Below, piece after piece: positions 34,373 through 45,613 of a stretch of DNA of 64,000 bases. A program made the position numbers and the translations under genes. The DNA is taken from assembly GCA_947384285.1 (NCBI GenBank), contig CANDGI010000004.1, positions 55,458 to 119,457 on the forward strand. Direction: 5' to 3'. This DNA comes from an uncultured Lachnospiraceae bacterium. Its GTDB lineage: Bacteria; Bacillota; Clostridia; Lachnospirales; Lachnospiraceae. The first letter of the stretch is position 1; every line of letters starts with the position of its first letter. The notes under the pieces were generated by a model, which was not told where the DNA came from, did not search any database, and was given only the letters and a program-made list of their open reading frames with translations.

Positions 34373-35113
34373 TTACCAGTGATGGCCTCCATGGTGTCCG
34401 CCGCCATGGTGTCTGCCGCCTCCGCCGTAATTGCCGCCTCCGGTATAATTATCGCAAACGCCGTCTCCATTAGAATCTACATAATTGCCGCAATGGCCGC
34501 TTCCGTTATGGGTGCAGTAATCACAGACGCCATCCCCATTGACATCTACATAATTGCCGCAGCTTCCGCCATGGGCACAGTAATCACAGATGCCGTCCCC
34601 GTTATAATCTACATAATTATTGCAGCTTCCGCCATGGGCACAATGGTCGCAGATCCCATCTCCATTGGCATCAACATAACTAGGGCAAACCGGAGTAGCT
34701 GCTGTATCCGCAACTCCTGTATCTGTAACATCTGCTGGCACATCCTCCGCTGGAATGTCTGCTGGCTCGTCTGCCGGCGTTTCATCCACTGGAACATCCG
34801 CTGGTTCATCTGCTGGCTGGGTATCGTCCACATCTGAATCCCCGTTTCCTTCTATGCCAGCAGTTTCATCCAATACGGAAGAATCCACAAAAGCCTCTTC
34901 ATCTGTCGGCTCTGTTTCCTCAGGACTCTCCTCACTGCCGTATAACATCTTTGACTCCAAAATCATGTTGCACACTCCAGTATTCCTGGTGCGCACCTTC
35001 TGCTCCACGTTTGTGCCAGTCTTCTGTATATTCGCTGCAATTACCGGTACAGAAATCCCGCATATTACAATACAGGCTAACACTGCCACTAACACCTTCT
35101 TCATTTTCTTCAT
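34373..35113 (-). CDS. Secreted protein with four D-x-N-x-D-G-x-C-D repeats and His-rich C-terminus
   Basis: A 246-residue exported protein. Residues 1-27 are a signal peptide (VLVAVLACIVICGISVPVIAA). Residues 60-140 are acidic and rich in PADEPAD-type repeats. Residues 140-220 hold four repeats of the form C-x-x-Y-V-D-x-N-G-D-G-x-C-D, each with a calcium-loop pattern (DANGDGICD, DYNGDGICD, DVNGDGVCD, DSNGDGVCD) plus paired cysteines. The last residues are glycine/histidine rich (RHHGGGHHGGHHW). Metal binding, calcium at the loops and transition metal at the tail, is inferred. AGGAGGG before ATG fixes the start. It is the first gene of the sigma/anti-sigma operon. Confidence 0.8.
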   Translation of the reverse strand: MKKMKKVLVAVLACIVICGISVPVIAANIQKTGTNVEQKVRTRNTGVCNMILESKMLYGSEESPEETEPTDEEAFVDSSVLDETAGIEGNGDSDVDDTQPADEPADVPVDETPADEPADIPAEDVPADVTDTGVADTAATPVCPSYVDANGDGICDHCAHGGSCNNYVDYNGDGICDYCAHGGSCGNYVDVNGDGVCDYCTHNGSGHCGNYVDSNGDGVCDNYTGGGNYGGGGRHHGGGHHGGHHW

Positions 35114-35472
35114 AGCGCCCTCCTAAACATCAACTTTTCAGACCAGAAATAAGCTTTCAAACATACTAAAAATTCCAATCCTGTTTCATGTACTTCACTT
35201 ATAATACGTCAGGCAATAAGAAATACTTGCATTTTTTTGAAATTTTTTTATTTTCAAAGGATTTTCTTTTGTGAAACAATCCAAGATCCTTTTTTTGAAG
35301 AGCCCTCCCGATGTATGATTCCGTCTTTCTGGAGCCTCATCAAAAAAACACCGCAGACACCAGTTCTTTCCTCTGGCATCTGCGATGCTTTCTTCACTAT
35401 TATAAAGCTCCTCGGCTTCCATATAAGGATATCCATACGCCTTGCAAAACAGCAGCCGCCCATCACGGAAGC
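35114..35472. other. Gap between atpC and the secreted-protein operon
   Basis: It contains the ATP synthase operon terminator (35342-35384) and AT-rich DNA where the sigma operon promoter should lie. Short frames here cross the terminator and are not considered genes. Confidence 0.6.
35342..35384 (-). terminator. Terminator of the ATP synthase operon
   Basis: On the minus strand CGCAGATGCCAG pairs with CTGGTGTCTGCG (two G-U pairs), loop of 9 bases, followed by GTGTTTTTTT. It lies about 90 bases past the atpC stop. Confidence 0.85.
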
Positions 35473-35880
35473 TTACCCTTTCACACCAATGCGGACCAAA
35501 GCCTTCTTCAGCGCAATCTCTGCACGGGCCACATCCACGTCAGCGCTATGGCTGCGCAGCCGTTCTTCCGCACGGGCTTTTGCTGCCTGGGCGCGGCTTA
35601 TATCAATCTCATCCGGCCATTCGGCAATCTCTGCAAGAAACGTTACCTTTTCTCCAAGAATCTGCACAAAGCCTGCATGAATTGCTGCTTCCTTTTTGCC
35701 GTTCGCCTCTGTAATCGTTACAATGCCGGGCACTAGCACGGTAGTCAGAGGGATATGATGCTTATAAACACCCATCTCCCCATCTACGGAAGTAAACTCT
35801 ACCATGGAAGCTTCTCCCTTGTAAAACACACGGTCCGGCGTTATGATTTCCAATTGAAAGTATTTATTTTCCTCTGCCAT
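35473..35880 (-). CDS. atpC: ATP synthase epsilon subunit
   Basis: A 135-residue protein: beta-sandwich domain at 5-85 (YFQLEIITPDRVFYKGEASM, VDGEMGVYKHHIPLTTVL, HAGFVQILGEKVTFLAEIAE) and a two-helix C-terminus (ISRAQAAKARAEERLRS). It forms part of the central stalk and restrains ATP hydrolysis. It is the last gene of the operon, 11 bases after atpD. Confidence 0.95.
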   Translation of the reverse strand: MAEENKYFQLEIITPDRVFYKGEASMVEFTSVDGEMGVYKHHIPLTTVLVPGIVTITEANGKKEAAIHAGFVQILGEKVTFLAEIAEWPDEIDISRAQAAKARAEERLRSHSADVDVARAEIALKKALVRIGVKG

Positions 35881-35891
35881 GTGCTCACCCC

Positions 35892-37358
<1,467 letters not shown>

Positions 37359-37371
<13 letters not shown>

Positions 37372-38216
37372 TCCGCGCCAGCGATAATCTCTGTCAGCTC
37401 CTGTGTGATAGAGCCCTGGCGCGCTCTGTTATATTTCAATGTCAAATCACTAATCATTTCTTCTGCATTGCTTGTTGCGGAATCCATTGCCTGCATTCTG
37501 GCGCCATTTTCACTGGCTACAGCCTCCACCAGTGCGCCATAAAAAAGACTTGTCATATATTTAGGAATAATCAAATCCAATGCCTCTTCCTCATTTGGCT
37601 CATAATTCATCAGCACATTACTGTCTGCCTCTTTGATTTCTGCTTCCTCAAATTCCACTGGAAGCAGCTTCATCAAAGTAGGCTCATGGCTGACAGTATT
37701 TTTGAAATGAGTATATGCAAGGTAAATTTCTCCGATTTCCCCTCTGGTAAAAGCGCCCAAAACTTCTTCGCAGATAGCAGAAGCATCCTCATATGTGGGG
37801 CCTTCGATTACATCCGAATAGTCCCCTTTCATCTCATAACCTTTCCGCTGCAAGGATTCCTTTGCTTTGCGTCCGATAATATAAATCTGAGCATCTTCCT
37901 TGGAAATTCCACTGTCAGTCACAAGCTTGACAATGTTGGAATTATATCCGCCAGCAAGCCCACGGTTAGAAGCAATCGTAATAATTGCTTTCTTTTGGGA
38001 GCTTCCCGCTTTCAGATAAGGATGATTCATGCTTCCAGACCTTGCAAGCATTGAGGTTACTGTCTGATACATATAATTAAAATATGGATTGGACTGTTCC
38101 GCACGATTTTTCGCTTTTTGCAGTTTAACGGTAGAAACGAGCTTCATGGCTTTTGTGATTTGCTGCGTACTTTGTATGCTGCCTTTTCTTCTTTTGATGT
38201 CCCTCATGGACGCCAT
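37359..38216 (-). CDS. atpG: ATP synthase gamma subunit
   Basis: A 285-residue central-stalk subunit: MASMRDIKRRKGSIQSTQQI at the N-terminus, TIASNRGLAGGYNSNIVKLV in the middle and ALIVEA-like and SNAEEMISDLTLKYNRARQG at the C-terminus. It transmits rotation from the c ring to the beta subunits. ATG at 38216 is preferred over the one two codons upstream because of the GGTGGTG spacing. Confidence 0.95.
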
Positions 38217-38234
38217 AAACATTCACCACCCGTC

Positions 38235-39740
38235 TTACTTAAATTGTGCCTTACATTCCTCAATCGCTTTTACAAGCTTAGTTTCCGTTTCTTCTTTGAT
38301 TTCTTTATCGTTACGGATTGCTTCTGGTATTTCCGGATACTTGGTATCTACAAACTCAAACATCTCCTGTTCAAATCTTAAGATATCTTCTACTGGAACA
38401 TCCAAAAGATATTTCTTAGTTGCCGCATAGATAATCATGACCTGATATTCCACCGGCATAGGCTGATACTGGGGCTGCTTTAACATCTCACGGATTCTTT
38501 CACCTTGCGCTAATTTCTCCGTGGTATCTGCATCCAATTCGGAACCAAACTGTGCAAATGCTGCCAACTCACGGTACTGTGCCAGCTCCACACGAATCGG
38601 CGCTGCAATTTTTTTCATAGCCTTAATCTGCGCGGAACCACCTACACGTGATACGGACAGACCAGCATTGATTGCGGGGCGGAAGCCAGCATTGAACATT
38701 TCTGTTTCCAGATAAATCTGACCATCTGTAATAGAAATTACATTGGTAGGAATATATGCAGAAACGTCTCCTGCCTGAGTTTCAATAATGGGCAGCGCTG
38801 TCAAAGAACCGCCGCCTAACTTCTCAGAAAGCCTTGCTGCACGTTCCAGCAACCTGGAATGAAGATAGAATACGTCACCAGGATAAGCTTCACGCCCTGG
38901 CGGACGGCGAAGCAGCAAGGAAAGGGTACGGTATGCAGTCGCATGTTTACTCAAATCATCATAAACTACCAGCACATCCTCACCGTTTTCCATCCATTCT
39001 TCTCCGATGGCACATCCAGCGTAAGGAGCAATATACTGTAACGGCGCAAGCTCACTTGCGGTAGAAGCCACTACCGTAGTATAATCCATAGCGCCAAACT
39101 CTTCAAATGTCTTCACAATTGTTGCAACAGTAGAAGCCTTCTGACCGATGGCAACGTAAATACATTTTACGCCCTGTCCCTTCTGATTGATAATTGTATC
39201 CACCGCAATAGCAGTTTTACCTGTCTGACGGTCGCCGATAATCAACTCACGCTGTCCTCTTCCGATGGGCACCATGGAGTCAATTGCCTTAATACCTGTC
39301 TGCAATGGAGTATCTACAGATTTTCTTGAGATAACACCGGATGCCACTCTTTCAATCTGTCTAAACTTTGTTGTTTCAATGGGGCCTTTTCCATCAATCG
39401 GCTGTCCCAGTGCATTCACAACACGTCCGGTCATGGCGTCGCCTACCGGAACCTCAACCACTCTTCCCGTAGTCTTAACGGTATCCCCTTCATTGATATT
39501 TTTCTGGTCACCCAACAATACGGCTCCCACATTATCTTCTTCCAGGTTCAACACCATTCCATAGACTTCTCCGGGAAATTCCAATAATTCGCCCTGCATG
39601 GCCTTTTCCAAGCCGTGAATACGGGCAATACCGTCTGCCACCTGAATTACCGTACCAACATCCGATACTTCAAGCTGCGCCGCATACCGTTTCACCTGCT
39701 CTTTTATAACTGAACTTATTTCCTCCGGTTTTAAATTCAT
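38235..39740 (-). CDS. atpA: ATP synthase alpha subunit
   Basis: A 501-residue F1 subunit beginning [19 protein letters not shown]. The P-loop is [19 protein letters not shown], and [29 protein letters not shown] is the family block. ATG at 39740 shares an ATGA overlap with the atpH stop, and AGGTG lies 10 bases upstream; a start three codons earlier has a ribosome binding site too close. Confidence 0.97.
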   Translation of the reverse strand: MNLKPEEISSVIKEQVKRYAAQLEVSDVGTVIQVADGIARIHGLEKAMQGELLEFPGEVYGMVLNLEEDNVGAVLLGDQKNINEGDTVKTTGRVVEVPVGDAMTGRVVNALGQPIDGKGPIETTKFRQIERVASGVISRKSVDTPLQTGIKAIDSMVPIGRGQRELIIGDRQTGKTAIAVDTIINQKGQGVKCIYVAIGQKASTVATIVKTFEEFGAMDYTTVVASTASELAPLQYIAPYAGCAIGEEWMENGEDVLVVYDDLSKHATAYRTLSLLLRRPPGREAYPGDVFYLHSRLLERAARLSEKLGGGSLTALPIIETQAGDVSAYIPTNVISITDGQIYLETEMFNAGFRPAINAGLSVSRVGGSAQIKAMKKIAAPIRVELAQYRELAAFAQFGSELDADTTEKLAQGERIREMLKQPQYQPMPVEYQVMIIYAATKKYLLDVPVEDILRFEQEMFEFVDTKYPEIPEAIRNDKEIKEETETKLVKAIEECKAQFK

Positions 39741-40303
39741 GGAGCGCATTCACCTACTTTCAACTGTATTTTTGATAATTCCCTGGTAAGGCTCTGCAAT
39801 TTATTTTTCACACTGCTGTCAACCACCCTATCACCAATCCGAATTACCATGCCGCCGATTAAACTTTCATCCACATCATAATGCATCTCAAATTCTACAT
39901 ATCTGGTGGTTTCCTGTAGCTTATTTCTTATCTGCTCTTTCTGACTGTCTGTAAGCGGCATCGGTGCAGTCACATAAGCAGTGCCAATATTTTTATATTC
40001 CTTTACCTGGTCAATGAAATATGTGAATACAGATTCCATTTCACCATAGTGACCCTTAAACACAAGCATACGCATAATCCCTGTAATTTCATCACGGACT
40101 CTGCCTTTAAAAATTTGTTCCAGAATCTCTATTTTTTCTTCTTTTACGATTTTCGGGTGATTCATCAGTTTGGAAAGCTCGTTGTCTTTTTGAAGAATCT
40201 GCTGTATGCTTCTTGCTTCTTCCAACATTTCATCCACCTGACCAGATTCCACAGCAAGCTCAAACAGTGCATCCCCATAAGTTTTGGATACTAGCTTTGC
40301 CAT
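39737..40303 (-). CDS. atpH: ATP synthase delta subunit
   Basis: A 188-residue peripheral-stalk protein ([20 protein letters not shown], then [17 protein letters not shown], and the C-terminal [20 protein letters not shown]). It links F1 to the b subunits. It overlaps atpF by 13 bases and atpA by 4. Confidence 0.95.
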   Translation of the reverse strand: MAKLVSKTYGDALFELAVESGQVDEMLEEARSIQQILQKDNELSKLMNHPKIVKEEKIEILEQIFKGRVRDEITGIMRMLVFKGHYGEMESVFTYFIDQVKEYKNIGTAYVTAPMPLTDSQKEQIRNKLQETTRYVEFEMHYDVDESLIGGMVIRIGDRVVDSSVKNKLQSLTRELSKIQLKVGECAP

Positions 40304-40806
40304 GTACTTTCACCTATTTCCTTTAATGTTTCCTCCACCAGTGCGTCCTGAATGGATGTATCAATGGAGGCTGTTACTACCTTGCCTGCCATCATTGAGG
40401 CTATGGCTATCATTTCCTGTTTTGCCTCGTCCATAATACGTTTCTTCTCCAACAATGCTTCCTCGTTGGCACGTTTTATAATACGGGCAGCCTCTTCCTT
40501 CGCCTCATCAACAATCCTGTTTTCACTTTTCAGGGCTTTCTGGCGGGCCTCACTTAAGATTTCCTCAGCTTCTTTGTCGATTTCTTTGATTTTCGCACTA
40601 TACTCTGCTTTCACAGCAGCAGCTTCTTCCCTGTCCTTTTTGGCAGTATCAATATCATTCTTAATGCGATCCTGTCTGTCCTTTAACATCTTCTTTGCTG
40701 GGTTAAACAGCAGGTAAGACATCAATGTAAACAGAAATAAAATGGCAAGAACCGAAAGAACCGTATCATGCAAAAGCTGCGGATTTAAGCCAAATAACTG
40801 TTCCAA
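40291..40806 (-). CDS. atpF: ATP synthase b subunit (TTG start)
   Basis: A 171-residue stalk protein: one membrane segment (TVLSVLAILFLFTLMSYLLF) then a long charged helix (KKMLKDRQDRIKNDIDTAKK). The likely start is TTG at 40806, since AAAGGAGG lies 7 bases before it. The ATG six codons upstream is itself part of the ribosome-binding-site segment and has none of its own. Confidence 0.93.
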   Translation of the reverse strand: MEQLFGLNPQLLHDTVLSVLAILFLFTLMSYLLFNPAKKMLKDRQDRIKNDIDTAKKDREEAAAVKAEYSAKIKEIDKEAEEILSEARQKALKSENRIVDEAKEEAARIIKRANEEALLEKKRIMDEAKQEMIAIASMMAGKVVTASIDTSIQDALVEETLKEIGESTWQS

Positions 40807-40861
40807 GGCCGGTCCTCCTTTCATCTGATTTGTGCTGCTCTTTGCACATAAAGGTATGCCC

Positions 40862-41164
<303 letters not shown>

Positions 41165-41208
41165 TTATTTTTTTATTGACCGGGCATAGACCCGGATGTT
41201 ACCTGAAT

Positions 41209-41384
41209 TTGATGGCCATGCGGCCCGCTAAACGGCAGGCTGTGCATGATGGGGGGTACTATAAAAGTCTTTGACTTCCATAGCAGGGATGGCCATGCGG
41301 CCCGCCAGACGGCTGGCCGTGCATGATGAAAGTTTACTATAAAAGCCTAAAGCTTCCATAAATAAGAGGCCATGCGGCAAAGCC
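41209..41384. repeat. Dispersed repeat family, one full and two partial copies, in the atpB-atpE gap
   Basis: Inverted relative to the 20.2 kb copies. GATGGCCATGCGGCCCGC occurs at about 41212 and 41290, each followed by an ACGGC and a GCATGATG end. A third partial copy (GAGGCCATGCGGC) runs to the atpB stop. The region between two essential genes of the operon has tolerated this insertion. Confidence 0.8.
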
Positions 41385-41386
41385 GC

Positions 41387-42121
41387 CTACTCTTCCTCCC
41401 CGATGGCATTGCTGATGTATGTCATGGTCAGCATACAGAACACATAGGTCTGGATGCATCCTGAGAACACATCAAAATATGCATGCAATGCGCCCGGCCA
41501 GAAATAAGCAAATTTTGACAGCAAGGCATAAATCAATGCCATAATAATGGTTCCAGACAATACGTTTGCAAACAAACGCAATGACAATGAAATCGGAACA
41601 GCAATCTCACTGATCAGGTTGATGGGGAACCAAATAGGCAGCCATGGCGGCAGCGGGGAACACATATCGGTCCATATCGCCTTGGGCGTCTGGTATTTAA
41701 ACTGGTTAAAATGAATCAGAATAAAACTCAGCAATGCCAGGGGCAATGTCACGCCGTAATCTGCGGTCGGCGGCCTTAACCCAAACAAGCCGGAAAGATT
41801 GGATATCAAAATAAAGATAAATATCGTTCCCACATAATTGACAAACCTGCTGCCGCTTTTTCCCATAACGCCGTGAACCATGCCATCCAGTTTTTCCACA
41901 ATCAGCTCCACCACATTCTGAAAGCCCCCTGGAACCTCTGATGCGTGCTTCATGGCACGATTGGCCGCAATGGAAAAACCAATCAGTACAATCATCACAA
42001 TCAGAAGGCTTACATGGGTTGTGGTAATCCAGAATGTATGTCCGAACAGCTCATAGGAAAACAGCCCGTGCACCATAATATCAATATCTGCACCGGAAGA
42101 CAATAAAATTGAGCTCTGCAC
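41387..42121 (-). CDS. atpB: ATP synthase a subunit
   Basis: A 244-residue membrane protein with five or six membrane segments. The conserved arginine of the ion half-channel lies in ISLSLRLFANVLSGTI; other markers are GGFQNVVELIVEKLDG and FLAVFSG-like YVFCMLTMTYISNAIGEEE at the end. It forms the stator channel against the c ring. Confidence 0.95.
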   Translation of the reverse strand: MQSSILLSSGADIDIMVHGLFSYELFGHTFWITTTHVSLLIVMIVLIGFSIAANRAMKHASEVPGGFQNVVELIVEKLDGMVHGVMGKSGSRFVNYVGTIFIFILISNLSGLFGLRPPTADYGVTLPLALLSFILIHFNQFKYQTPKAIWTDMCSPLPPWLPIWFPINLISEIAVPISLSLRLFANVLSGTIIMALIYALLSKFAYFWPGALHAYFDVFSGCIQTYVFCMLTMTYISNAIGEEE

Positions 42122-42260
42122 TCTCTCACCTCCTTATCCATTTTCTTTCAAAACAGTTCCCATGCCCTGCCTTTTCTCATGCAGTCTCCATGGGCATTTC
42201 TACTGCGAAAAGCTTATTCACAGTAATTATTTACAATATTTTCTAAATCTATCACCTCTT

Positions 42261-42674
42261 TTAACTTTTTCCATGAGAATGTTTTTTCAAAAAAACTGCT
42301 AAAAATCTATGAATGAAGGGCTGCAAATAAGCTGATATTTTCAACCCCATTACACCCAGAAACATAACGACAACATTGCCCAGGTTAAAATATCCTACAA
42401 TTCCAAATGCCAATACAACCGCCAGATACCGCAGAACCCCGTACAGGGCAGCCCGTCTGGAAGACCTGCCCTCTGCCATCTCTTCTACTGTGTCAAAAAT
42501 GATAACCGCCATATTCACTGCCATTCCCATTGCCAGCCCAATGCCAGCCCAAAGGCCTGTAGAATATCTTATCTTGTCGCCCACAAACCAAATTCCGGTT
42601 ATCTGGATCAACACGCCGTACATCAGAATCCCTGCCAGCAATTCCGGCAGCGCCTGATTAATTCTTCTTAACAT
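42261..42674 (-). CDS. atpI: AtpI-like ATP synthase accessory membrane protein
   Basis: A 137-residue protein with four membrane segments (ELLAGILMYGVLIQITGIWF, LWAGIGLAMGMAVNMAVIIF, VVLAFGIVGYFNLGNVVVMF). AtpI/AtpZ proteins at this operon position help c-ring assembly or magnesium handling. Sequence conservation in the family is low, so the call relies on topology and position. Confidence 0.75.
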   Translation of the reverse strand: MLRRINQALPELLAGILMYGVLIQITGIWFVGDKIRYSTGLWAGIGLAMGMAVNMAVIIFDTVEEMAEGRSSRRAALYGVLRYLAVVLAFGIVGYFNLGNVVVMFLGVMGLKISAYLQPFIHRFLAVFLKKHSHGKS

Positions 42675-42725
42675 AAGCTGTATCCTTTTCTTTCTTGTCC
42701 GGCTCCGCCATAAATAGCTGCTCCA

Positions 42726-43037
42726 TTACCGCTTTTTTTGCTTTTCAGGCGTAGACTGATGGCTGGAAAACATTTCTTCATTATCCGGCTGCTTCGCAGA
42801 TATGGAAGAATGCCGGGAAGACGCCTCATCAGAATAAATTTTCTTCGCCATAATGAAAATATTTCGGAACCCTGCCAGCGCACCTATGGCAAACATGGGA
42901 ATCGTAATCCAGTTTATCTCAAATCTCCTGCCAATATAAACACCTGCTGCCACACATAAAAAAATAGGCACCAGCATGTTAATGCCAAACTGCGTAATTA
43001 ATGCCAAAGAACGATATACGCTTTTTTTGTATTTCAC
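42726..43037 (-). CDS. atpZ: AtpZ/AtpI-family protein, first gene of ATP synthase operon
   Basis: A 103-residue protein with two membrane segments (ALITQFGINMLVPIFLCVAA, INWITIPMFAIGALAGFRNI) and a hydrophilic tail ending QSTPEKQKKR. This fits AtpZ/AtpQ-type small proteins that precede atpI. The start is GTG at 43037, with GGAGG 6 bases upstream; the ATG seven codons earlier has no ribosome binding site. Confidence 0.78.
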   Translation of the reverse strand: MKYKKSVYRSLALITQFGINMLVPIFLCVAAGVYIGRRFEINWITIPMFAIGALAGFRNIFIMAKKIYSDEASSRHSSISAKQPDNEEMFSSHQSTPEKQKKR

Positions 43038-43082
43038 AGGGCACCTCCAAATTACCATGCAACATTTTCACCATATGAAATC

Positions 43083-43111
43083 ATTATATCTACTTTCTGT
43101 ACAAATGTCTA
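43083..43111 (-). promoter_or_regulatory. Promoter of the ATP synthase operon
   Basis: On the minus strand TAGACA (43106-43111) and TATAAT (43083-43088) are separated by exactly 17 bases, a strong sigma-A-type promoter about 45 bases before the first start codon. Confidence 0.85.
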
Positions 43112-43148
43112 TTCATTTCTTTCATTTTTGAGAAGTTATTTGTATCCT

Positions 43149-44081
43149 TCATTTCTGCATCCTGGAAATCTCCGCCACTCTTTCTTTATACTGCCTGGGA
43201 GAAACCCCGTAAACATTTTTAAAAGCTCTGGAAAAATGAAGCTGGTTGGGATACCCCACCGCATTTCCAATTTCATTGACAGAAAGGTTTGAGGTAATCA
43301 GCAGCTGGGCCGCTTTTGACATGCGGTATTCCATTAAATATGCCTGGGGGCCTTTCCCTATCTTGTCCTTAAAAATTTTCAGCAGCCGGTTCCTGTGGAT
43401 GTTGCATTGGGCGGCAATGGATTCCACGGTAATCGGATCCTGGAAATTATGTTCAATATAGGTAAAAGATTTCTGTAGATAGTAGTCCGCCATAGAGCCG
43501 TCCGAATGGCCGCTTTTGGCAGAAGCGGAGGTCCTTGCCAGGCAGTCTGCAAAAAGATAAAGCTTGGACATTTTGTAAAACTGAGTCTCCTCAGAAACTC
43601 CAACCAAAGGCCTTGAGGACAATTCCCCGGTTGCGGCATTGAAATATTCTGCATCCCTGTCCGGTTTTGCCATCTCCATCATAGCATCCAGCATCACCCG
43701 GCTTAGAATCCTATCGTTTGAAGTGTAGATCGGAGCCTCGATGGTCAATCCGCTCATCCGCAGGATTTCCGGTGCAAGCATCCCGTCAAATTCAATCCAG
43801 ACGTACTCCCAGGGATGGTGCTCATCTGCATAATAGGTAGTAATCTGGTTGGGAAAAATCATAAACCCCTGGCCGGAATGGATATGGAAATGGAGCTCCG
43901 TGCCATCAGGGGCATTGGATGTCAGCGCGCCCGCACCGGAAATGACATAATGGAACAGGTAATGATTGCGGACAGCGGGGCCAAAGGATGCATTTTTGGC
44001 ATTGTCCGCATACCCGGACTGATAAGGGCGCAGATCCAGATAATTTTGATTGGGAAATAAATAAAACATACCAGGTTTCAT
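43149..44081 (-). CDS. AraC-family transcriptional regulator of the galactoside locus
   Basis: A 310-residue protein. The N-terminal half is a cupin sugar-sensing domain (YLFHYVISGAGALTSNAPDG, GQGFMIFPNQITTYYADEHH). The C-terminal 100 residues contain two helix-turn-helix motifs (SIAAQCNIHRNRLLKIFKDK, SVNEIGNAVGYPNQLHFSRA) ending GVSPRQYKERV. It is divergent from the ABC transporter and galactosidase genes, and a large inverted repeat lies between them, so it probably regulates both. This resembles MsmR/RafR-type activators. Confidence 0.9.
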   Translation of the reverse strand: MKPGMFYLFPNQNYLDLRPYQSGYADNAKNASFGPAVRNHYLFHYVISGAGALTSNAPDGTELHFHIHSGQGFMIFPNQITTYYADEHHPWEYVWIEFDGMLAPEILRMSGLTIEAPIYTSNDRILSRVMLDAMMEMAKPDRDAEYFNAATGELSSRPLVGVSEETQFYKMSKLYLFADCLARTSASAKSGHSDGSMADYYLQKSFTYIEHNFQDPITVESIAAQCNIHRNRLLKIFKDKIGKGPQAYLMEYRMSKAAQLLITSNLSVNEIGNAVGYPNQLHFSRAFKNVYGVSPRQYKERVAEISRMQK

Positions 44082-44126
44082 AGCTTTCCTCCTTCGGATT
44101 TGAATATGCCCACAACGCTTTCATTC

Positions 44127-44188
44127 ATTATATACCAAAATGCACACCTTGGAAACATAATTTTTTTAGGGTGTGCATTTTGGTATAT
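44127..44188. promoter_or_regulatory. 19-bp perfect inverted repeat, probable operator
   Basis: ATATACCAAAATGCACACC (44130-44148) and its exact reverse complement (44170-44188) are 21 bases apart. A minus-strand TATAAT (44127-44132) of the araC promoter overlaps the left arm, so autoregulation is likely. The right arm lies about 20 bases upstream of the -35 position of the plus-strand promoter. No T tract suggests a terminator. Confidence 0.8.
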
Positions 44189-44208
44189 TAATCAGGTCAT
44201 AGAGATAT

Positions 44209-44237
44209 GTCAGGGAAAAAAGATGGGTTGCTATAAT
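44209..44237 (+). promoter_or_regulatory. Promoter of the sugar ABC/galactosidase operon
   Basis: A perfect -10 TATAAT lies at 44232-44237, but the -35 position (44209-44214, GTCAGG) is poor. A weak -35 just downstream of the inverted repeat fits an activator-dependent promoter driven by the AraC regulator. Confidence 0.7.
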
Positions 44238-44268
44238 ATCCATATCAAAAAATAAAAGGAGGCAGGTT

Positions 44269-45543
44269 ATGAAAAGCAAGATTAAAAAAAGAGCCGCTGC
44301 ACTTGTGCTTGGCATACTGGCGCTGGGTCTTACCGCCTGTGGAAATTCCGGTTCAGATTCTGGAAATAAATTGATCTTCCAAATCTGGGATCAGGGGCAA
44401 AAAGCTGGCATGGAAGCCTTGGCAGAGGCTTACACAAAGGAACATCCAGACGTGGAAATTGAGGTTCAGGCCCTTGGATGGGATGAATACTGGACGAAAT
44501 TGGAGGCTTCGGCAGTCAGCAATACCATGCCGGACATCTTCTGGATGCATTCCAACCAAATGTTCAAATATGCAGACGCCGGAATGCTGGCAGACTGCAC
44601 TGAAATTGTGGATGCCGGTAATTTTGCCGAAGCATCGGTGGAAAATGCAAAAGGAAGCGACGGAAAAGTCTACGGCGTTCCAAAAGACAAGGATATTGTG
44701 GCGCTGCTCTACAACAAAAATGTGTTTGACGCAGCAGGCGCAGAGTACCCAGACGACACCTGGACCTGGGAAAACCTGGAGCAGGCTTCTGAAAAAATTT
44801 TCCAGGAAACCGGAAAATATGGGTATATGGCATATTCCCATGACCAGATTGGGTACTGGAATTTCGTATACCAAAATGGTGGCACAATCTTAACGGAAGA
44901 CGGATCTGCAGCCACTTATACAGACCCTGCAGCCAAAGAAGCCATCGCCTATTACATAGGGCTTCAGGAAAATGAATGGTGCCCCTCCCAGGCCCAGTTT
45001 GCCAATACCGGGGCAGCAGAATTGTTCTTTTCCGGCCAGGGCGCCATGTACTTTGCTGGAAGCTGGGATCTTGTCAATCTCTGCAAAACCTATGAGGACA
45101 TGAATGGAGCGTGGGATGCAGCCGTCCTTCCCAAATGTCCGGATCCAGAGAGCGGCGACGGCCGGGCTTCTATTTCCAACAGTGTTTCTTATGCCACTTC
45201 CGCAAAAGGCAGGAAAAAAGAGGCTGCTATGGACTTTCTGGCATATTTGGGTTCCGAAGAAGGCCAGCGGCTCCAGGGCGAAACAGGCGTTGCAATTCCC
45301 GCATACAATGGGCTGGAGGATACCTGGGCCAAAACTTTTGCAGAAAACGGCTACGACATCCATCCAGAAAATATCCTGCCCATGTTTGACTACAGCGTCA
45401 AATATCTGACCAACCCTTCCAGGCCGGCATGGGAGCCAAAGGTGGAAGTCGGCGTGCTTGATATTTACGCTGGAAACATCAGCATTGAAGACGGCATTGA
45501 AAATATTCAAGATATTGTAACAGAAGAAATACGCAAATATTAA
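44269..45543 (+). CDS. Sugar ABC transporter substrate-binding lipoprotein
   Basis: A 424-residue lipoprotein: signal with lipobox LTAC at residues 21-24 and a serine/glycine linker. The family-1 sugar-binding domain includes IFQIWDQGQKAGMEALAEAY, MPDIFWMHSNQMFKYADAGM, YGVPKDKDIVALLYNKNVFD and MYFAGSWDLVNLCKTY. It would capture oligosaccharides such as melibiose or raffinose, judged from the galactosidase in the same operon. AGGAGG precedes ATG. Confidence 0.92.
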   Translation: MKSKIKKRAAALVLGILALGLTACGNSGSDSGNKLIFQIWDQGQKAGMEALAEAYTKEHPDVEIEVQALGWDEYWTKLEASAVSNTMPDIFWMHSNQMFKYADAGMLADCTEIVDAGNFAEASVENAKGSDGKVYGVPKDKDIVALLYNKNVFDAAGAEYPDDTWTWENLEQASEKIFQETGKYGYMAYSHDQIGYWNFVYQNGGTILTEDGSAATYTDPAAKEAIAYYIGLQENEWCPSQAQFANTGAAELFFSGQGAMYFAGSWDLVNLCKTYEDMNGAWDAAVLPKCPDPESGDGRASISNSVSYATSAKGRKKEAAMDFLAYLGSEEGQRLQGETGVAIPAYNGLEDTWAKTFAENGYDIHPENILPMFDYSVKYLTNPSRPAWEPKVEVGVLDIYAGNISIEDGIENIQDIVTEEIRKY

Positions 45544-45613
45544 AGCTCCGGCTTTTTCCATTACAAAAAGCAGACCGTAACTACAGATTCCCCTCAAGAA
45601 AGGAGACAAAAAA

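Noticed and set aside
35254-35466. Small minus-strand frame after atpC
   Set aside because: It spans the operon terminator and has no ribosome binding site.
44130-44188. Inverted repeat as a terminator
   Set aside because: No T tract on either side, and it lies between divergent promoters; an operator explains it better.
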